A stretch of DNA of 64,000 nucleotides from Longitalea luteola (GTDB lineage Bacteria; Bacteroidota; Bacteroidia; Chitinophagales; Chitinophagaceae): positions 434,001-498,000 of the forward strand of contig NZ_JAFIQX010000001.1 of NCBI RefSeq assembly GCF_017356035.1. The letters are read 5' to 3'. Of the stretch, positions 33,437 through 43,347 are shown piece by piece. Every line of letters begins with the position of its first letter. Within the stretch, counting starts at the first letter, position 1. Below the pieces are notes generated by a model. It made no database searches, was not told the origin of the DNA, and saw nothing but the letters and a program-made list of their open reading frames with translations. The translations under genes were made by a program, and so were the position numbers.

Positions 33437-35692
33437 ATGAAAGGTAGCTTTTGCAGGTTGATCAAAAAGATCGTTCCGGTTTTGTGTTTTGTATTGTTCC
33501 ATTCCACGTCGTTTTCCCAGCGTTTTACTGATCTCGTAAACCCGTACATAGGTACCGCAGGGCATGCCCACGTGTTCCTGGGCGCCAATGTGCCTTTTGG
33601 CGCTGTGCAGCTGGGGCCTGATAATGTGTTCCGCGGCTGGGATTGGTGCTCGGGCTACAACTATACCGACAGCATCATCAAAGGATTTTCTCATACGCAT
33701 TTAAGCGGAACCGGCATGCCCGATCTTGGCGATGTGCTCATTATGCCATTTACCGGTATTATAAAGACCGGCAAGGTTACGCCGGAAGATCCAACAGCCG
33801 GTTGTTCTTCCCGTTTCTCGCATAAAAAAGAGAAAGTGAGACCAGGTTATTATGCAGTGACCCTGGACGATTATAATATCAATGTTCAGTTAACAGCCAC
33901 TGAGCGCGTAGGATTCCATCAATATAAATTCCCCGCCGGCTCAACCGCCCGCATCCTGATCGATCTCAAAGAAGGTATTGGCGATAAAGCAACAGAAACG
34001 TATCTCGAGAAAGTAGATGATTCCACCCTCTACGGCTACCGGTATTCAAAAGGCTGGGCGCCGGATCAGCGTTTATATTTTGCCATCCGGTTATCGAAAG
34101 CCATGCAGCAGTTTGACATTTATAATAATGACAAACAGCAGGCAGGCAGATCGGCAAAAGGAGACGGCGTGAAGGGATTTATAAGTTTTGATAAAGCGCC
34201 TGCTGTAGTATTCCTTAAAGTGGGCATTTCACCGGTGAGTGCTGAGAATGCAATGGCCAATATCAAAGCAGAGATCCCGCACTGGCAGTTCGATAAAGTG
34301 GTAAAGGACGCCGACGCCAAATGGAACCAGGAGCTGGGAAAGATCGTTATCCATACCAAAGACGCCACAGCAAAAAGAATATTCTACACGGCGATGTATC
34401 ATACCATGATCGATCCCGCCGCATTTAATGATGTGAATGGAGAATACCGTGGTCCGGATAAAAATGTGCATAAGGGGTCTTTCCAAAACTATACAATACT
34501 TTCCCTCTGGGATACCTACCGTGCGCTGAATCCTTTGTACACCATCACGCAGCCCAACCGGGTGAATGACATGGTCAATACCATGCTGCATATTTACCAG
34601 CAGCAGGGAAAATTGCCCATCTGGCATTTGGCAGGTAATGAAACCAACCTCATGCCGGGCATGAGCGGTGTGCAGATCGTTGCAGAAGCCTACCTGAAAG
34701 GCTATCGTGGTTTTGATACCGCGCTGGCATTTGAAGCCGTGAAGAATACCTCGCTGCGCGATGAGTTTGGGTTGAATTATGTAAAATCGCTGGAATATAT
34801 TCCGCATAACAAAGTGCAGGAATCGGTAGCCAAGGCCATGGAGTATTGCATCAGCGATGGCAGCATTGCCCTGATGGCAAAACATATGGGCAGGAATGAA
34901 GATGCGGCACTGTTCGCAAAAAGAGCGCTGTACTATCGTCATTACTTCGACAGCACCACTAAATTTTTCCGGGGAAAGAATGAACAGGGCGAATGGAATA
35001 AGACCTTTGGTCCGGGCCGTACGAGCCATCCCTGGATCGATGATTACTGTGAAGGCAATGCCTGGCAATACACCTGGCTGGTGCCGCAGGATGTAGAAGG
35101 ACTGATCCAGTTGCTGGGAGGCGATGAAGCGTTTATCAGGCGGCTGGATACATTCTTCCGGATCAAGATAGAGTTCGATCCCCAATCACCGCCCGATATT
35201 TCAGGCATGATCGGTCAGTATGCGCATGGCAATGAACCCGGACACCATACTACTTACCTGTACACATACGCTGGTGACCCGGGAAAAACGGCTGAGAAAG
35301 TACGTTATATCTTAAAAGAACAATACCTTGACAGTACCGACGGCATCAGTGGTAATGAAGACTGCGGACAGATGTCGGCCTGGTATATTTTTTCTTCCCT
35401 GGGATTTTATCCCGTATTTCCTGCTAGCGGCGCCTATGTATTGGGCAGTCCGCTCTTCGATAAAGCGACCCTACAATTACCAGGTGGAAAGAAGTTCACC
35501 GTGGAAACGGTGGGCAATAGTGAAAAGAATATTTACATCCAAAGCGTAAGCCTGAACGGAAAGCCCTGGCCAAAAACATATATTTTTCATAAGGATATTA
35601 TGAATGGCGGAACCCTGCGGGTGGTGATGGGCAATAAACCAAATGCAAAATTCGGTAAGCCGGCTGTTAACAGGCCGAAGTCGATGTACTAA
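33437..35692 (+). CDS. alpha-mannosidase-like GH92 glycoside hydrolase
   Basis: A 751-residue secreted GH92 enzyme, a Ca2+-dependent inverting exo-alpha-mannosidase family. The start at 33437 gives a signal peptide ending FSQ; an earlier in-frame ATG at 33371 lies in repeat DNA and is rejected. The N-terminal beta domain opens with DLVNPYIGTAGHAHVF and has HTHLSGTGMPDLGDVLIMP. The catalytic barrel carries GNEDCGQMSAWYIFSSLGFYPV near 660 with the conserved Glu and Asp, and HGNEPGHHTTYLYTYAG near 620. Length is typical for the family (about 730-780). It stands alone between the glp block and the kdu genes and would remove mannose from host or fungal N-glycans or mannans; the linkage cannot be told. 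Confidence 0.94.
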   Translation: MKGSFCRLIKKIVPVLCFVLFHSTSFSQRFTDLVNPYIGTAGHAHVFLGANVPFGAVQLGPDNVFRGWDWCSGYNYTDSIIKGFSHTHLSGTGMPDLGDVLIMPFTGIIKTGKVTPEDPTAGCSSRFSHKKEKVRPGYYAVTLDDYNINVQLTATERVGFHQYKFPAGSTARILIDLKEGIGDKATETYLEKVDDSTLYGYRYSKGWAPDQRLYFAIRLSKAMQQFDIYNNDKQQAGRSAKGDGVKGFISFDKAPAVVFLKVGISPVSAENAMANIKAEIPHWQFDKVVKDADAKWNQELGKIVIHTKDATAKRIFYTAMYHTMIDPAAFNDVNGEYRGPDKNVHKGSFQNYTILSLWDTYRALNPLYTITQPNRVNDMVNTMLHIYQQQGKLPIWHLAGNETNLMPGMSGVQIVAEAYLKGYRGFDTALAFEAVKNTSLRDEFGLNYVKSLEYIPHNKVQESVAKAMEYCISDGSIALMAKHMGRNEDAALFAKRALYYRHYFDSTTKFFRGKNEQGEWNKTFGPGRTSHPWIDDYCEGNAWQYTWLVPQDVEGLIQLLGGDEAFIRRLDTFFRIKIEFDPQSPPDISGMIGQYAHGNEPGHHTTYLYTYAGDPGKTAEKVRYILKEQYLDSTDGISGNEDCGQMSAWYIFSSLGFYPVFPASGAYVLGSPLFDKATLQLPGGKKFTVETVGNSEKNIYIQSVSLNGKPWPKTYIFHKDIMNGGTLRVVMGNKPNAKFGKPAVNRPKSMY

Positions 35693-35900
35693 GTGAGAGC
35701 CGCACCGTTATGGTTTGGAAAAGATGATCACTTTCGCCTAAGTCGGTGAAGGGCAGACAGATACACTTCTGAACCGGTTAAATTTGGTAGTCTACCCCTC
35801 ATGCAGGAAATTGCAGCCCGGTTTATTATTCCGGCAGCAGCCGCTGCACCGGAAGGGGACTCACCTGGGATATCATGGTATTCCGTTAACTAAAATCATT

Positions 35901-36671
35901 ATGAGCATTCTTTCAAAATTTTCATTGGCAGGCAAAACCGCACTGGTTACAGGCTGCAAAAGAGGCATCGGTAAATCAATTGCCGTTGCACTGGCCGAAG
36001 CAGGCGCAGACATTATTGGCGTATCCGCCAGCCTCGAATTAACAGGCAGTAAAGTTCAGCAGGAAGTGGAAGCTACCGGCCGTTCTTTCAAAGCGTATCA
36101 GGCCGACTTCAACGATCGCAAAGCCATTTATACTTTTATCGACAAGGTAAAAGGCGAATGCGCTCCCGTTGATATCTTATTCTGTAATGCCGGTACCATT
36201 ATGCGTAAACCCGCCGCCGAGCATCCGGATGAATACTGGGATGAAGTGATCAATGTCAACCTCAATGCCCAGTTCATATTGAGCCGCGAATTTGGCAGGG
36301 ATATGATCCAGCGGGGAAGTGGTAAGATCATTTTCACGGCCTCCTTATTGAGTTTCCAGGGTGGTATCACTGTTCCCGGTTATGCGGCCAGCAAAGGCGC
36401 CATCGCCCGGCTGACCATGGCCCTCTCGAACGAATGGGCTGCCAAAGGCGTACAGGTGAATGCTATTGCGCCCGGTTATATTTCAACCGACAATACCGAA
36501 GCATTGCGCAACGATCCTGAGCGTGCCAAATCTATCCTGGCGCGGATTCCCGCCGGCCGTTGGGGCGAAGGGGATGATATGAAAGGCGCTGCCGTATACC
36601 TCGCATCGCCGGCCTCTGATTACGTTACCGGAACCATTATTACCGTTGACGGCGGCTGGATGGGCAGATAG
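35901..36671 (+). CDS. kduD: 2-dehydro-3-deoxy-D-gluconate 5-dehydrogenase
   Basis: A 256-residue short-chain dehydrogenase. The cofactor motif is ALVTGCKRGIGKSIA near 15-29, the SDR active-site Ser is in IIFTASLLSFQGG near 140 and the Tyr-Lys pair is in GYAASKGAIARL near 158. The DNTEALRNDPERAKSILARI segment is characteristic of KduD, which reduces 2,5-diketo-3-deoxygluconate (DKI) in pectin breakdown. The ATG at 35901 (MSILSKFSL) is chosen; a longer frame from 35784 adds residues unlike the family. It is followed 92 bp later by kduI on the same strand, which strongly supports the call. A weak TAAATTTG promoter element lies at 35779. Confidence 0.93.
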   Translation: MSILSKFSLAGKTALVTGCKRGIGKSIAVALAEAGADIIGVSASLELTGSKVQQEVEATGRSFKAYQADFNDRKAIYTFIDKVKGECAPVDILFCNAGTIMRKPAAEHPDEYWDEVINVNLNAQFILSREFGRDMIQRGSGKIIFTASLLSFQGGITVPGYAASKGAIARLTMALSNEWAAKGVQVNAIAPGYISTDNTEALRNDPERAKSILARIPAGRWGEGDDMKGAAVYLASPASDYVTGTIITVDGGWMGR

Positions 36672-36763
36672 CATAATTAGCTAGTTGGCTAATTAGCTAA
36701 TGTGCTAATGGGCTAATGTCATAATGGAATACGGGGTTTAATGATAACGATAAAATTATTGAT

Positions 36764-37594
36764 ATGGATAATAGACTAGCAATAAGTCCGAACGAAGCAA
36801 AGCAAATGGATACCGCTGCTTTGCGTAAGGCTTTCCTGATAGACAAATTATTTGAAGCAGACCAGGCGCATTTTACGCTTTCGCATTACGACCGCTATAT
36901 TGCCGGTGGTGTTATGCCCGTTACTAAAGCGGTAGCGCTGCCCAACCCTGAGAAACTGAAAGCGCAGTATTTTCTGGAAAGAAGAGAGATGGGCATCATT
37001 AACGTAGGTGGTAAAGGAACCATAACCGCCGACGGACAAACCTATGAACTGGATTATAAAGAAGCATTATACATTGGCAAGGGAACACAAAATGTGCAGT
37101 TCACATCTGCAGACAGCAGCAAACCTGCCAAATTCTATATCAATGCAGCGCCGGCGCATCATACCTATCCCACCAAAAAGATCTCAAAGGCAAATGCCGA
37201 AGTGGTGGAACTGGGCAGTCCGGCTACGGCCAATCACCGGGTGATCAACAAACTGATCGTAAGCAGTGTACTGGAAGTTTGCCAGCTGCAAATGGGTATG
37301 ACCGAGTTGAAAAGCGGCAGTGTATGGAACACCATGCCGGCCCATACCCACGATCGCCGGATGGAAGTGTATTTCTATTTTGAAGTGCCCCAGGGCCAGA
37401 GCGTTTGTCATTTCATGGGCGAACCACAGGAAACCCGTCATATCTGGATGCAGAATGAGCAGGCGGTGATCTCTCCTAACTGGAGCATACACTCCGGCGC
37501 GGGTACATCCAACTATACCTTTATCTGGGGTATGGCTGGTGAGAACCTCGACTATGGCGATATGGATCATTGCGCGATTACAGAACTTCGCTAG
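36764..37594 (+). CDS. kduI: 5-dehydro-4-deoxy-D-glucuronate isomerase
   Basis: A 276-residue KduI protein. It isomerises 4-deoxy-L-threo-5-hexosulose uronate, the monomer produced by pectate lyase cleavage, to 3-deoxy-D-glycero-2,5-hexodiulosonate for KduD. It is a double cupin with a metal site in [17 protein letters not shown] near 188-204 (His, His, Glu), plus a further His in the C-terminal [18 protein letters not shown]. The mid-protein [20 protein letters not shown] matches the family. Length is exact for KduI. It lies 92 bp after kduD and ends 46 bp before an intrinsic terminator, so kduD-kduI form an operon. Cytoplasmic; substrate would come from the pectate lyase at 49944. Confidence 0.96.
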   Translation: MDNRLAISPNEAKQMDTAALRKAFLIDKLFEADQAHFTLSHYDRYIAGGVMPVTKAVALPNPEKLKAQYFLERREMGIINVGGKGTITADGQTYELDYKEALYIGKGTQNVQFTSADSSKPAKFYINAAPAHHTYPTKKISKANAEVVELGSPATANHRVINKLIVSSVLEVCQLQMGMTELKSGSVWNTMPAHTHDRRMEVYFYFEVPQGQSVCHFMGEPQETRHIWMQNEQAVISPNWSIHSGAGTSNYTFIWGMAGENLDYGDMDHCAITELR

Positions 37595-37640
37595 TATATA
37601 AGGTGTGTCACTCCTTCAAAGTGCGGCACACCTGTTGTAA

Positions 37641-37674
37641 TGTGCCACTCCGGCCGCCGGGGTGGCACATTTAT
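37641..37674 (+). terminator. intrinsic terminator after kduI
   Basis: TGTGCCACTCCGG pairs with CCGGGGTGGCACA across a 3-nt loop (13 bp with one G-T pair), then TTTATTT. It lies 46 bp after the kduI stop. Confidence 0.88.
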
Positions 37675-37759
37675 TTGGTGTATGTCATACATTTTTCGTT
37701 CTTATTGAGGCGATTGTAAAAAGATTTTTTAAATGTGGTGAATACATTTAAATTTAATG

Positions 37760-37858
37760 AACGCAAAACGCGAAATGCAAAACGCGAAATGCAAAACGCT
37801 TAACGAAACAAGCGTTAAGCCTTTAGCATTCAGCGTTAAGCCTTAAGTGTTCAGCGTA
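37760..37858. repeat. AACGCGAAATGCAA and AGCGTTAAGCCTT repeats
   Basis: AAAACGCGAAATGC units at 37764-37799 are followed by CGTTAAGCCTTAGC units from 37812. AACGCTTAACG faces GCGTTAAGCC, so the two halves can pair. The array lies directly upstream of the sigma-factor gene. Confidence 0.65.
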
Positions 37859-37876
37859 AAAGATTGACTGCCATTA

Positions 37877-38503
37877 ATGACCACAACTGCTATTCATACC
37901 GACAACCTTTGTTGGCAACGCCTGCTGCAGGGTGATAAAGAAGCTTTATACGAGCTGTACACCAGGTATTATCACACGCTATTCTTTATTGGTCTTAAAA
38001 ATATTCACGACAGCGATCTCGTAAAAGACGTGATACAACAGCAATTCCTGTATCTCTGGGAAAAACGGCATACCCTGATGGAAGCCAAAAACGTTCGCAG
38101 TTACCTCATCATTTCATTCTTGAGGCGGCTTACGGGTGATTGGCTGAAAGCCCGACGCACCGTTAACCTGGAAGTGGCCTGGAGCAAAAAAGAAGAAGAA
38201 GGGTTTGAAACTTCCTGGGAGGAAACGCTTATTATAAAAGATGATAATGAGACCATCAGCAGGAACCTGATGGCCATCATCAATGCATTGCCGGCCCGGC
38301 AACGCGAGCTCATCCTGCTCAAATTCTACGAAGGCCTGAGTTACGAAGCCATTACCCAAAAAACAGGATTAACCCACCGCACGGTATATAACAAGATCCA
38401 CGAAGCGCTGTATACAATAAGACACAAAATGATTCAACCGGCTGTTGTTTCTGGTATTCAATCACTTGTTCTGCTTGGCATGGCTTCCGCTTTTCATTTC
38501 TGA
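37877..38503 (+). CDS. RNA polymerase ECF sigma factor (FecI-like)
   Basis: A 208-residue sigma-70 ECF factor. Region 2 lies at about 20-90 (YELYTRYYHTLFFIGLKN with NVRSYLIISFLRRLTGDW) and region 4 at about 135-190 (LPARQRELILLKFYEGLSYE and the ITQKTGLTHRTVYNKIHEAL HTH). A short hydrophobic tail ends AFHF. It precedes a FecR-type anti-sigma gene and a SusC with an STN domain, the standard trans-envelope signalling unit: substrate binding at the outer membrane frees this factor to transcribe the susC-susD operon. Acidic and Asn-rich linker between the regions. Single promoter is inferred upstream. Confidence 0.95.
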   Translation: MTTTAIHTDNLCWQRLLQGDKEALYELYTRYYHTLFFIGLKNIHDSDLVKDVIQQQFLYLWEKRHTLMEAKNVRSYLIISFLRRLTGDWLKARRTVNLEVAWSKKEEEGFETSWEETLIIKDDNETISRNLMAIINALPARQRELILLKFYEGLSYEAITQKTGLTHRTVYNKIHEALYTIRHKMIQPAVVSGIQSLVLLGMASAFHF

Positions 38504-38568
38504 AAAATTATTGTAAAAAAGACGGGTAAAAGACGAACATCCGCCACTCTGCTTATAAAAGAGCGGAA

Positions 38569-39666
38569 ATGCAACATCAGTACCGGACGGTTGACGATCT
38601 GTTAAAGGATGAATCCTTCATCAATTATTGCCTGCGGAATAATGAGCAGGATGTTCATTACTGGGAAAGTTATATAGCAGGCAATCCGGCTAAAAAAGCG
38701 CTGGTAGAAGAAGCAGTGCATGAATACCGCATGCTGTTTTCGGCGCTGGCCCAGGCAGATCTGGAGGAGCAGCTGGCAGGCCTGAAACAAAAATTAACCG
38801 GGAAGGAAGAAGCGCAGGTCATTGAACTGAGCCGCACCGGTTTCTCTCACCACCGGTTATACCGTCGATTCAGTGCTGTGGCCGTTGCTGCCCTGGCTGT
38901 GATCGCTGTGGGGCTTTACCTGTTGTGGAAAACACAACGTGCAGCTACACCCCAGACAGAGAAAGTACACTATGTATGCAAACCTGGTGAGCGTAAAAGT
39001 TTTCAATTTCCCGACGGCACCCAGGTGATCCTCAATGCAGGCAGTGAAATATACCTGAATGATTTATACGCAAAAAATACCCGCGAAGTATACCTGAAAG
39101 GGGAAGCTTTCTTTGAAGTGCAGCACAATGCAGCCGTGCCCTTTATTGTGCACACACCCACTATGGATGTAAAAGCGCTGGGTACTGCTTTCAATGTTAA
39201 ATCATATAACGACGAACACAGGACGGAGGCCGTACTGGTGCGGGGACTGGTGGAAGTGACCCTGAAAAAAGATAATAACCGGAAACTGTTGTTACATCCG
39301 GATGAGAAAGTGTTGTGGACGGAGCCTGCAGCAGATGGTAAGACCACCGGTACAGCTACTACAAGCAGCAGCCTGGAGCAGGCGGTCATAAAACCGGCGA
39401 GAAAATCAGACAATGGCGAGCTGAAAGAATTGGCCTGGGTGCAGAACAGCCTTGCCTTTGAAGACGAAGCATTCGAAGAAATAACCTGGCAGTTGAACCG
39501 CTGGTACAATGTGAACATCCGGTTTGAATCGAACGATATAAAACAATACCATTTTACCGCCACCTTTAAAAAGGAGAAAATTGAACAGGTGCTGGATATC
39601 CTTAAAGCATCCAGGAAGTTCAATTACCGGTTCGAGGGTGAACGGAATATTGTGATCTATAGATGA
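38569..39666 (+). CDS. FecR-family anti-sigma factor
   Basis: A 365-residue membrane protein. The N-terminal cytoplasmic part (about 1-95) binds the sigma factor; one membrane helix spans about 100-118 (AVAVAALAVIAVGLYLLW); the periplasmic part carries the FecR domain (about 135-240, with GERKSFQFPDGTQVILNAGS and EVYLKGEAFFEVQHN) and a C-terminal DUF4974 domain (about 285-365, with FEDEAFEEITWQLNRWYNVN) that contacts the SusC STN domain. It follows the sigma gene by 65 bp and is the second gene of the signalling unit. Length is typical for Bacteroidota. It controls the adjacent SusC/SusD arabinan or pectin uptake genes. Confidence 0.95.
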   Translation: MQHQYRTVDDLLKDESFINYCLRNNEQDVHYWESYIAGNPAKKALVEEAVHEYRMLFSALAQADLEEQLAGLKQKLTGKEEAQVIELSRTGFSHHRLYRRFSAVAVAALAVIAVGLYLLWKTQRAATPQTEKVHYVCKPGERKSFQFPDGTQVILNAGSEIYLNDLYAKNTREVYLKGEAFFEVQHNAAVPFIVHTPTMDVKALGTAFNVKSYNDEHRTEAVLVRGLVEVTLKKDNNRKLLLHPDEKVLWTEPAADGKTTGTATTSSSLEQAVIKPARKSDNGELKELAWVQNSLAFEDEAFEEITWQLNRWYNVNIRFESNDIKQYHFTATFKKEKIEQVLDILKASRKFNYRFEGERNIVIYR

Positions 39667-39709
39667 CGAAGTCTGAGGTACGAAGCATGAAGTACGAAGT
39701 AGGAAGTTA
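39664..39709. repeat. GAAGTACGAAGTAGGAAGT repeats after fecR
   Basis: Four imperfect 10-11 bp units (GAAGTCTGAG, GTACGAAGCAT and similar) start at the fecR stop codon. They match the array at 28920-28956. Confidence 0.65.
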
Positions 39710-39780
39710 GAGGTTAAATCAGTTATGGTAATTGCCTCAATTGGTGCCGGATATCAATGTAGCCTATGTCTTAAATAAAT

Positions 39781-39848
39781 AGGGGAATGCGGCAACATTC
39801 CCCTGCTTAAAGCCGAAACAGGTTAACGTGATAGCATTGGCCTGTTTC
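39781..39848 (+). promoter_or_regulatory. two-hairpin leader of the susC gene
   Basis: AGGGGAATG (39781-39789) pairs fully with CATTCCCCT (39796-39804) over a 6-nt loop, and GAAACAGG (39815-39822) pairs with CCTGTTTC (39841-39848) over 18 nt. The pair sits in the 211-bp gap between fecR and susC, 30 bp before the susC start. Neither hairpin is followed by a T run, so a regulatory or processing leader is favoured over a plain terminator. Confidence 0.5.
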
Positions 39849-39877
39849 CATTATTCATCTTTAAACTTTCTAAAGGT

Positions 39878-42800
39878 ATGAAAAAAAATCATCCGCCAGC
39901 GGTGGATACCTTTCTTTACACGGCATTGGCCAGAGTTGTAAGGATTATGAAACTAACGACTGCTTTACTGATCATTGGTTGCCTGCATGTATCGGCCAAA
40001 GGACTTTCACAGGAAGAGAAAGTTACCTTAACGCTGACGAATGCATCGATCCCGCAATTGTTTAAGAGCATTGAAAAATTAACCGGGTACCGGTTCGCCT
40101 ACAGCAACGATATTCTGCCGCGTGATTTCCTGGTGACCATTTCAGTAAAAGAAACACCTGTTTCTTCCGTGTTAAGAACAGCGCTGTTGGAAACAGGGCT
40201 GAAATTTAAGCTGATCGATAATGAAGTGATCATCATCTCAAAAGATCTCAATGGAGCCGCGGCCATCACCATCAGCGGCACGGTCACTAATGAAGCAGGC
40301 ACGCCACTGCCCGGCGTTTCTGTATATGTAAAAGGGTTGGCTTCCGTTGGTACCGTTACAAATGAAAAAGGCTTTTTTAAGCTGGACGTGCCGCAGGAAG
40401 CATCCGTCCTGGTTTTTTCCTCTATCGATATGCAAACCACGGAACTGCCCATCAGCGGCAGTTCGGAGATCAATGTGGTAATGAAAAGAAATATAACCGA
40501 GCAGGAAGAAGTGGTGATCATTGGTTATGGAACGCAACGCAAAAAAGACCTTACCGGTTCTATCAGTACGGTGGATCCGAAAGTGTTGAACAAGATCGCC
40601 AGCAATGATGTGCTGAAAGCCATGCAGGGACAGGTAGCAGGTGTAAGCGTTACCAGCGGCGGACAACCGGGTGCTGCACCTGCCATCAAGATCCGTGGTA
40701 TCGGAAATTTCTCCAACAACAATCCATTGTACATCATCGACGGTGTGCAGGCCCCTGTGAATGACCTGGTGATCGCTGATGTAGAGACCATACAGGTGTT
40801 GAAAGATGGCTCGGCTGCTGCTATCTATGGTTCCCGCGCTGCCAACGGGGTCATTATCATCACTACGAAACGCGGCAAAAGCGGCAAATTCAAACTCGAT
40901 TATAATGGCTATTATGGCGTACAGAATATTGTAAAAAGATATGACGTGGCCAACACGCAGCAATATCAGCAACTGGTAAACGAAGCCAGCGCCAATGCCG
41001 ATCCGGTACAGTTGGTAAAACCTGCCAACGATCCCGGCTCGAGCCTGTATGTAAAAGACATCAATACCGATTGGCAGGAAGAAGCGTTTAAGACCGGTAA
41101 CATCCAGGAACATACCGTAGGTATTTCCGGTGGAACCGATGCAGCCAAATATTATGTATCCATCAATTATTTCGATCATACCGGTACAGTAGCCGGCAAA
41201 GGACCAGCTTACAACCGCTATTCATTTCGTATCAATACCGATTTTAAACAGGGGCGCTTCCGGTTTGGCGAGTCGTTCAGTTATGCAAAGATCAATCAGC
41301 GCTTCATGACCTTTTTGCATGACGGTAATATCCTGGGTTATATTGTAAATGCCATACCCACCTTACCAGTGTATGATTCAACGACCCGCGATGGTTTCAG
41401 CAGTGCCAGTCAAACCATCCATGGTTCATACACGGCCAATGCCATCGGTTTCAACAATGTGCTCGATAGTAGAACGGAGCGGTTCCGATTCATTGGAAAT
41501 GCATATGGTGAGTATGAGATCATTAAGGGACTAAAATATAAATTAAGCCTCGGTTATGAAAGAACTGACTGGCGCGATTTCTATTTTGTGCCGGTACATG
41601 ACCTGGGCTGGTTTTATGTAAATAATATTGCCAAGCTGAATGACTGGCGTGGCTCCGGCAATACAGGTACCATTGAGAATACGCTGACATACGACAAAGT
41701 GGTTGGCCGGCATTCTCTGAATGCGCTGGTGGGGCAATCGACACTCGAAAGCAATCTGTCGCGCAGTTTTGCCCATGCAGAAGGATTTACCCAACCGTAT
41801 TTACCGGTATTAAGCAATGGTACCTCTGGCATCACCGCTACGGGAGATCTGTTTAAAAGCCGGCTTTCTTCTTATTTCGGCCGGGTGAATTATATTTATG
41901 ACGACCGGTATTTGTTAACAGCTACTATCCGCCGTGATGGTTCATCGAGATTTGCACCGCAAAACCGCTGGGGAAATTTTCCATCGCTGGCATTGGGATG
42001 GAAACTGCACAATGAACAATGGTTTCAAAAGCTGTTACCTGCTTATGTAAATCAGCTGAAGTTGCGCGCCTCTTATGGTGAACTGGGTAACCAGGAGATC
42101 GGCGATTATCAATACCAGGCCTTTATTAACTCTTATGCGCATGCGGTCTTTGGCAATCAGCTGGCACTCGGTGCTACCCAAACCACTTTTGCGGTGCCCG
42201 ATATAAAATGGGAAACAATGATCAGCCGGAATATCGGTATCGATGTAGAGCTCTTTAAAAAACTGACGTTCTCCGCTGAATATTTTCATAACACGGGTAA
42301 AGACATTTTATTGCGCGTGCAGATCCCCGGTTCAACAGGCGTGTATCCCGGCGAATCACCGGTGGTGAACGGCGCATCTATCCAAAACTCCGGCTTTGAG
42401 TTCCAGTTAGGTTATGCTGATAAAAAAGGCAGTTTCTCCTATAATATCAACGCCAATGTTTCCACCCTGCGCAATGAAGTATTGTCATTGGGATATGGTG
42501 ACAATCCGATTTATGGGTATGGCAATTTGACCAAAACAGAAGTTGGCCGCGAAGTAGGGGAGTTGTATGGCTGGGTGATCGATGGCATTTTCCAGAACCA
42601 GGCAGAAATAGATGCGCTTAATGCAAAGAGCCCTATTAAACGGTACCAGGAAGAATTGACCCGTCCGGGCGACTACCGCTTTAGAGACCTCAATGGCCGC
42701 GATGCGAATGGAAAACTTACCGGTGCACCTGATGGAAAGATCGACGATGATGACCGCACTTACCTGGGCAGTGCCATTCCCGATCTGTATTATGGTTTAA

Positions 42801-43315
42801 ACGCTTCCGTTTCTTATAAACAGTTCGATCTGTCGGTAGTGGCTTCAGGTGTGTCAGGAAACAAGATCTTTAACAGCATTCGCGCCGGTATTGAAAGCGG
42901 AGCAGGTTGGGATAATTATGGTACGAAGCTGCTCAACCGCTGGACGCCCACCAACACGAATACCGATGTGCCCCGCGTGGTGATGTTCGACCCTAATAAG
43001 AACGCGCGTAATTCGGCCCGTTGGCTCGAGAATGGCAGCTTCTTCCGCATTACTACTTTACAGGTGGGTTATACCTTGCCGCAACAGATCCTGCAAAGAG
43101 CACACCTGTCAAATCTCAGAATATACATCACCGCACAGAACCTGGTCACATTTACAAAATACACGGGTTTTGATCCAGACTTTGCCAATAACAATGGCTT
43201 GTTCGACCGGGCAATAGACAATGGATCGTATCCCAACCGCCCATTTACGGCCAATGAAGCAGGTGGATTGCCGAATCCCCGCTCCTTTCTGTTCGGATTG
43301 CAACTCGGATTATAA
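39878..43315 (+). CDS. SusC/RagA TonB-dependent transporter with STN signalling domain
   Basis: An 1145-residue outer-membrane transporter that imports oligosaccharides with energy from TonB. Order of parts: signal peptide (the hydrophobic part is about 24-42), STN domain (about 45-120, with IPQLFKSIEKLTGYRFAYSN), a carboxypeptidase-regulatory-like domain (about 130-205), plug domain (about 215-335, with GYGTQRKKDLTGSISTV and SAAAIYGSRAANGVIIITTK) and a 22-strand barrel ending in the C-terminal FGLQLGL. The STN domain is the contact for FecR, so this SusC is a transducer as well as a transporter. The ATG at 39878 is used; 39947 is a possible shorter start. susD follows 32 bp later. Confidence 0.96.
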   Translation: MKKNHPPAVDTFLYTALARVVRIMKLTTALLIIGCLHVSAKGLSQEEKVTLTLTNASIPQLFKSIEKLTGYRFAYSNDILPRDFLVTISVKETPVSSVLRTALLETGLKFKLIDNEVIIISKDLNGAAAITISGTVTNEAGTPLPGVSVYVKGLASVGTVTNEKGFFKLDVPQEASVLVFSSIDMQTTELPISGSSEINVVMKRNITEQEEVVIIGYGTQRKKDLTGSISTVDPKVLNKIASNDVLKAMQGQVAGVSVTSGGQPGAAPAIKIRGIGNFSNNNPLYIIDGVQAPVNDLVIADVETIQVLKDGSAAAIYGSRAANGVIIITTKRGKSGKFKLDYNGYYGVQNIVKRYDVANTQQYQQLVNEASANADPVQLVKPANDPGSSLYVKDINTDWQEEAFKTGNIQEHTVGISGGTDAAKYYVSINYFDHTGTVAGKGPAYNRYSFRINTDFKQGRFRFGESFSYAKINQRFMTFLHDGNILGYIVNAIPTLPVYDSTTRDGFSSASQTIHGSYTANAIGFNNVLDSRTERFRFIGNAYGEYEIIKGLKYKLSLGYERTDWRDFYFVPVHDLGWFYVNNIAKLNDWRGSGNTGTIENTLTYDKVVGRHSLNALVGQSTLESNLSRSFAHAEGFTQPYLPVLSNGTSGITATGDLFKSRLSSYFGRVNYIYDDRYLLTATIRRDGSSRFAPQNRWGNFPSLALGWKLHNEQWFQKLLPAYVNQLKLRASYGELGNQEIGDYQYQAFINSYAHAVFGNQLALGATQTTFAVPDIKWETMISRNIGIDVELFKKLTFSAEYFHNTGKDILLRVQIPGSTGVYPGESPVVNGASIQNSGFEFQLGYADKKGSFSYNINANVSTLRNEVLSLGYGDNPIYGYGNLTKTEVGREVGELYGWVIDGIFQNQAEIDALNAKSPIKRYQEELTRPGDYRFRDLNGRDANGKLTGAPDGKIDDDDRTYLGSAIPDLYYGLNASVSYKQFDLSVVASGVSGNKIFNSIRAGIESGAGWDNYGTKLLNRWTPTNTNTDVPRVVMFDPNKNARNSARWLENGSFFRITTLQVGYTLPQQILQRAHLSNLRIYITAQNLVTFTKYTGFDPDFANNNGLFDRAIDNGSYPNRPFTANEAGGLPNPRSFLFGLQLGL

Positions 43316-43347
43316 GCCTCAAGGGAGTAACAACAAAACTGTAAACA

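Noticed and set aside
34229-35185. 318-codon minus-strand ORF
   Set aside because: It lies fully inside the GH92 gene, which has clear catalytic motifs; the antisense frame has no protein-like pattern.
40238-41179. 313-codon minus-strand ORF
   Set aside because: It is antisense to the STN, plug and early barrel part of the SusC gene.
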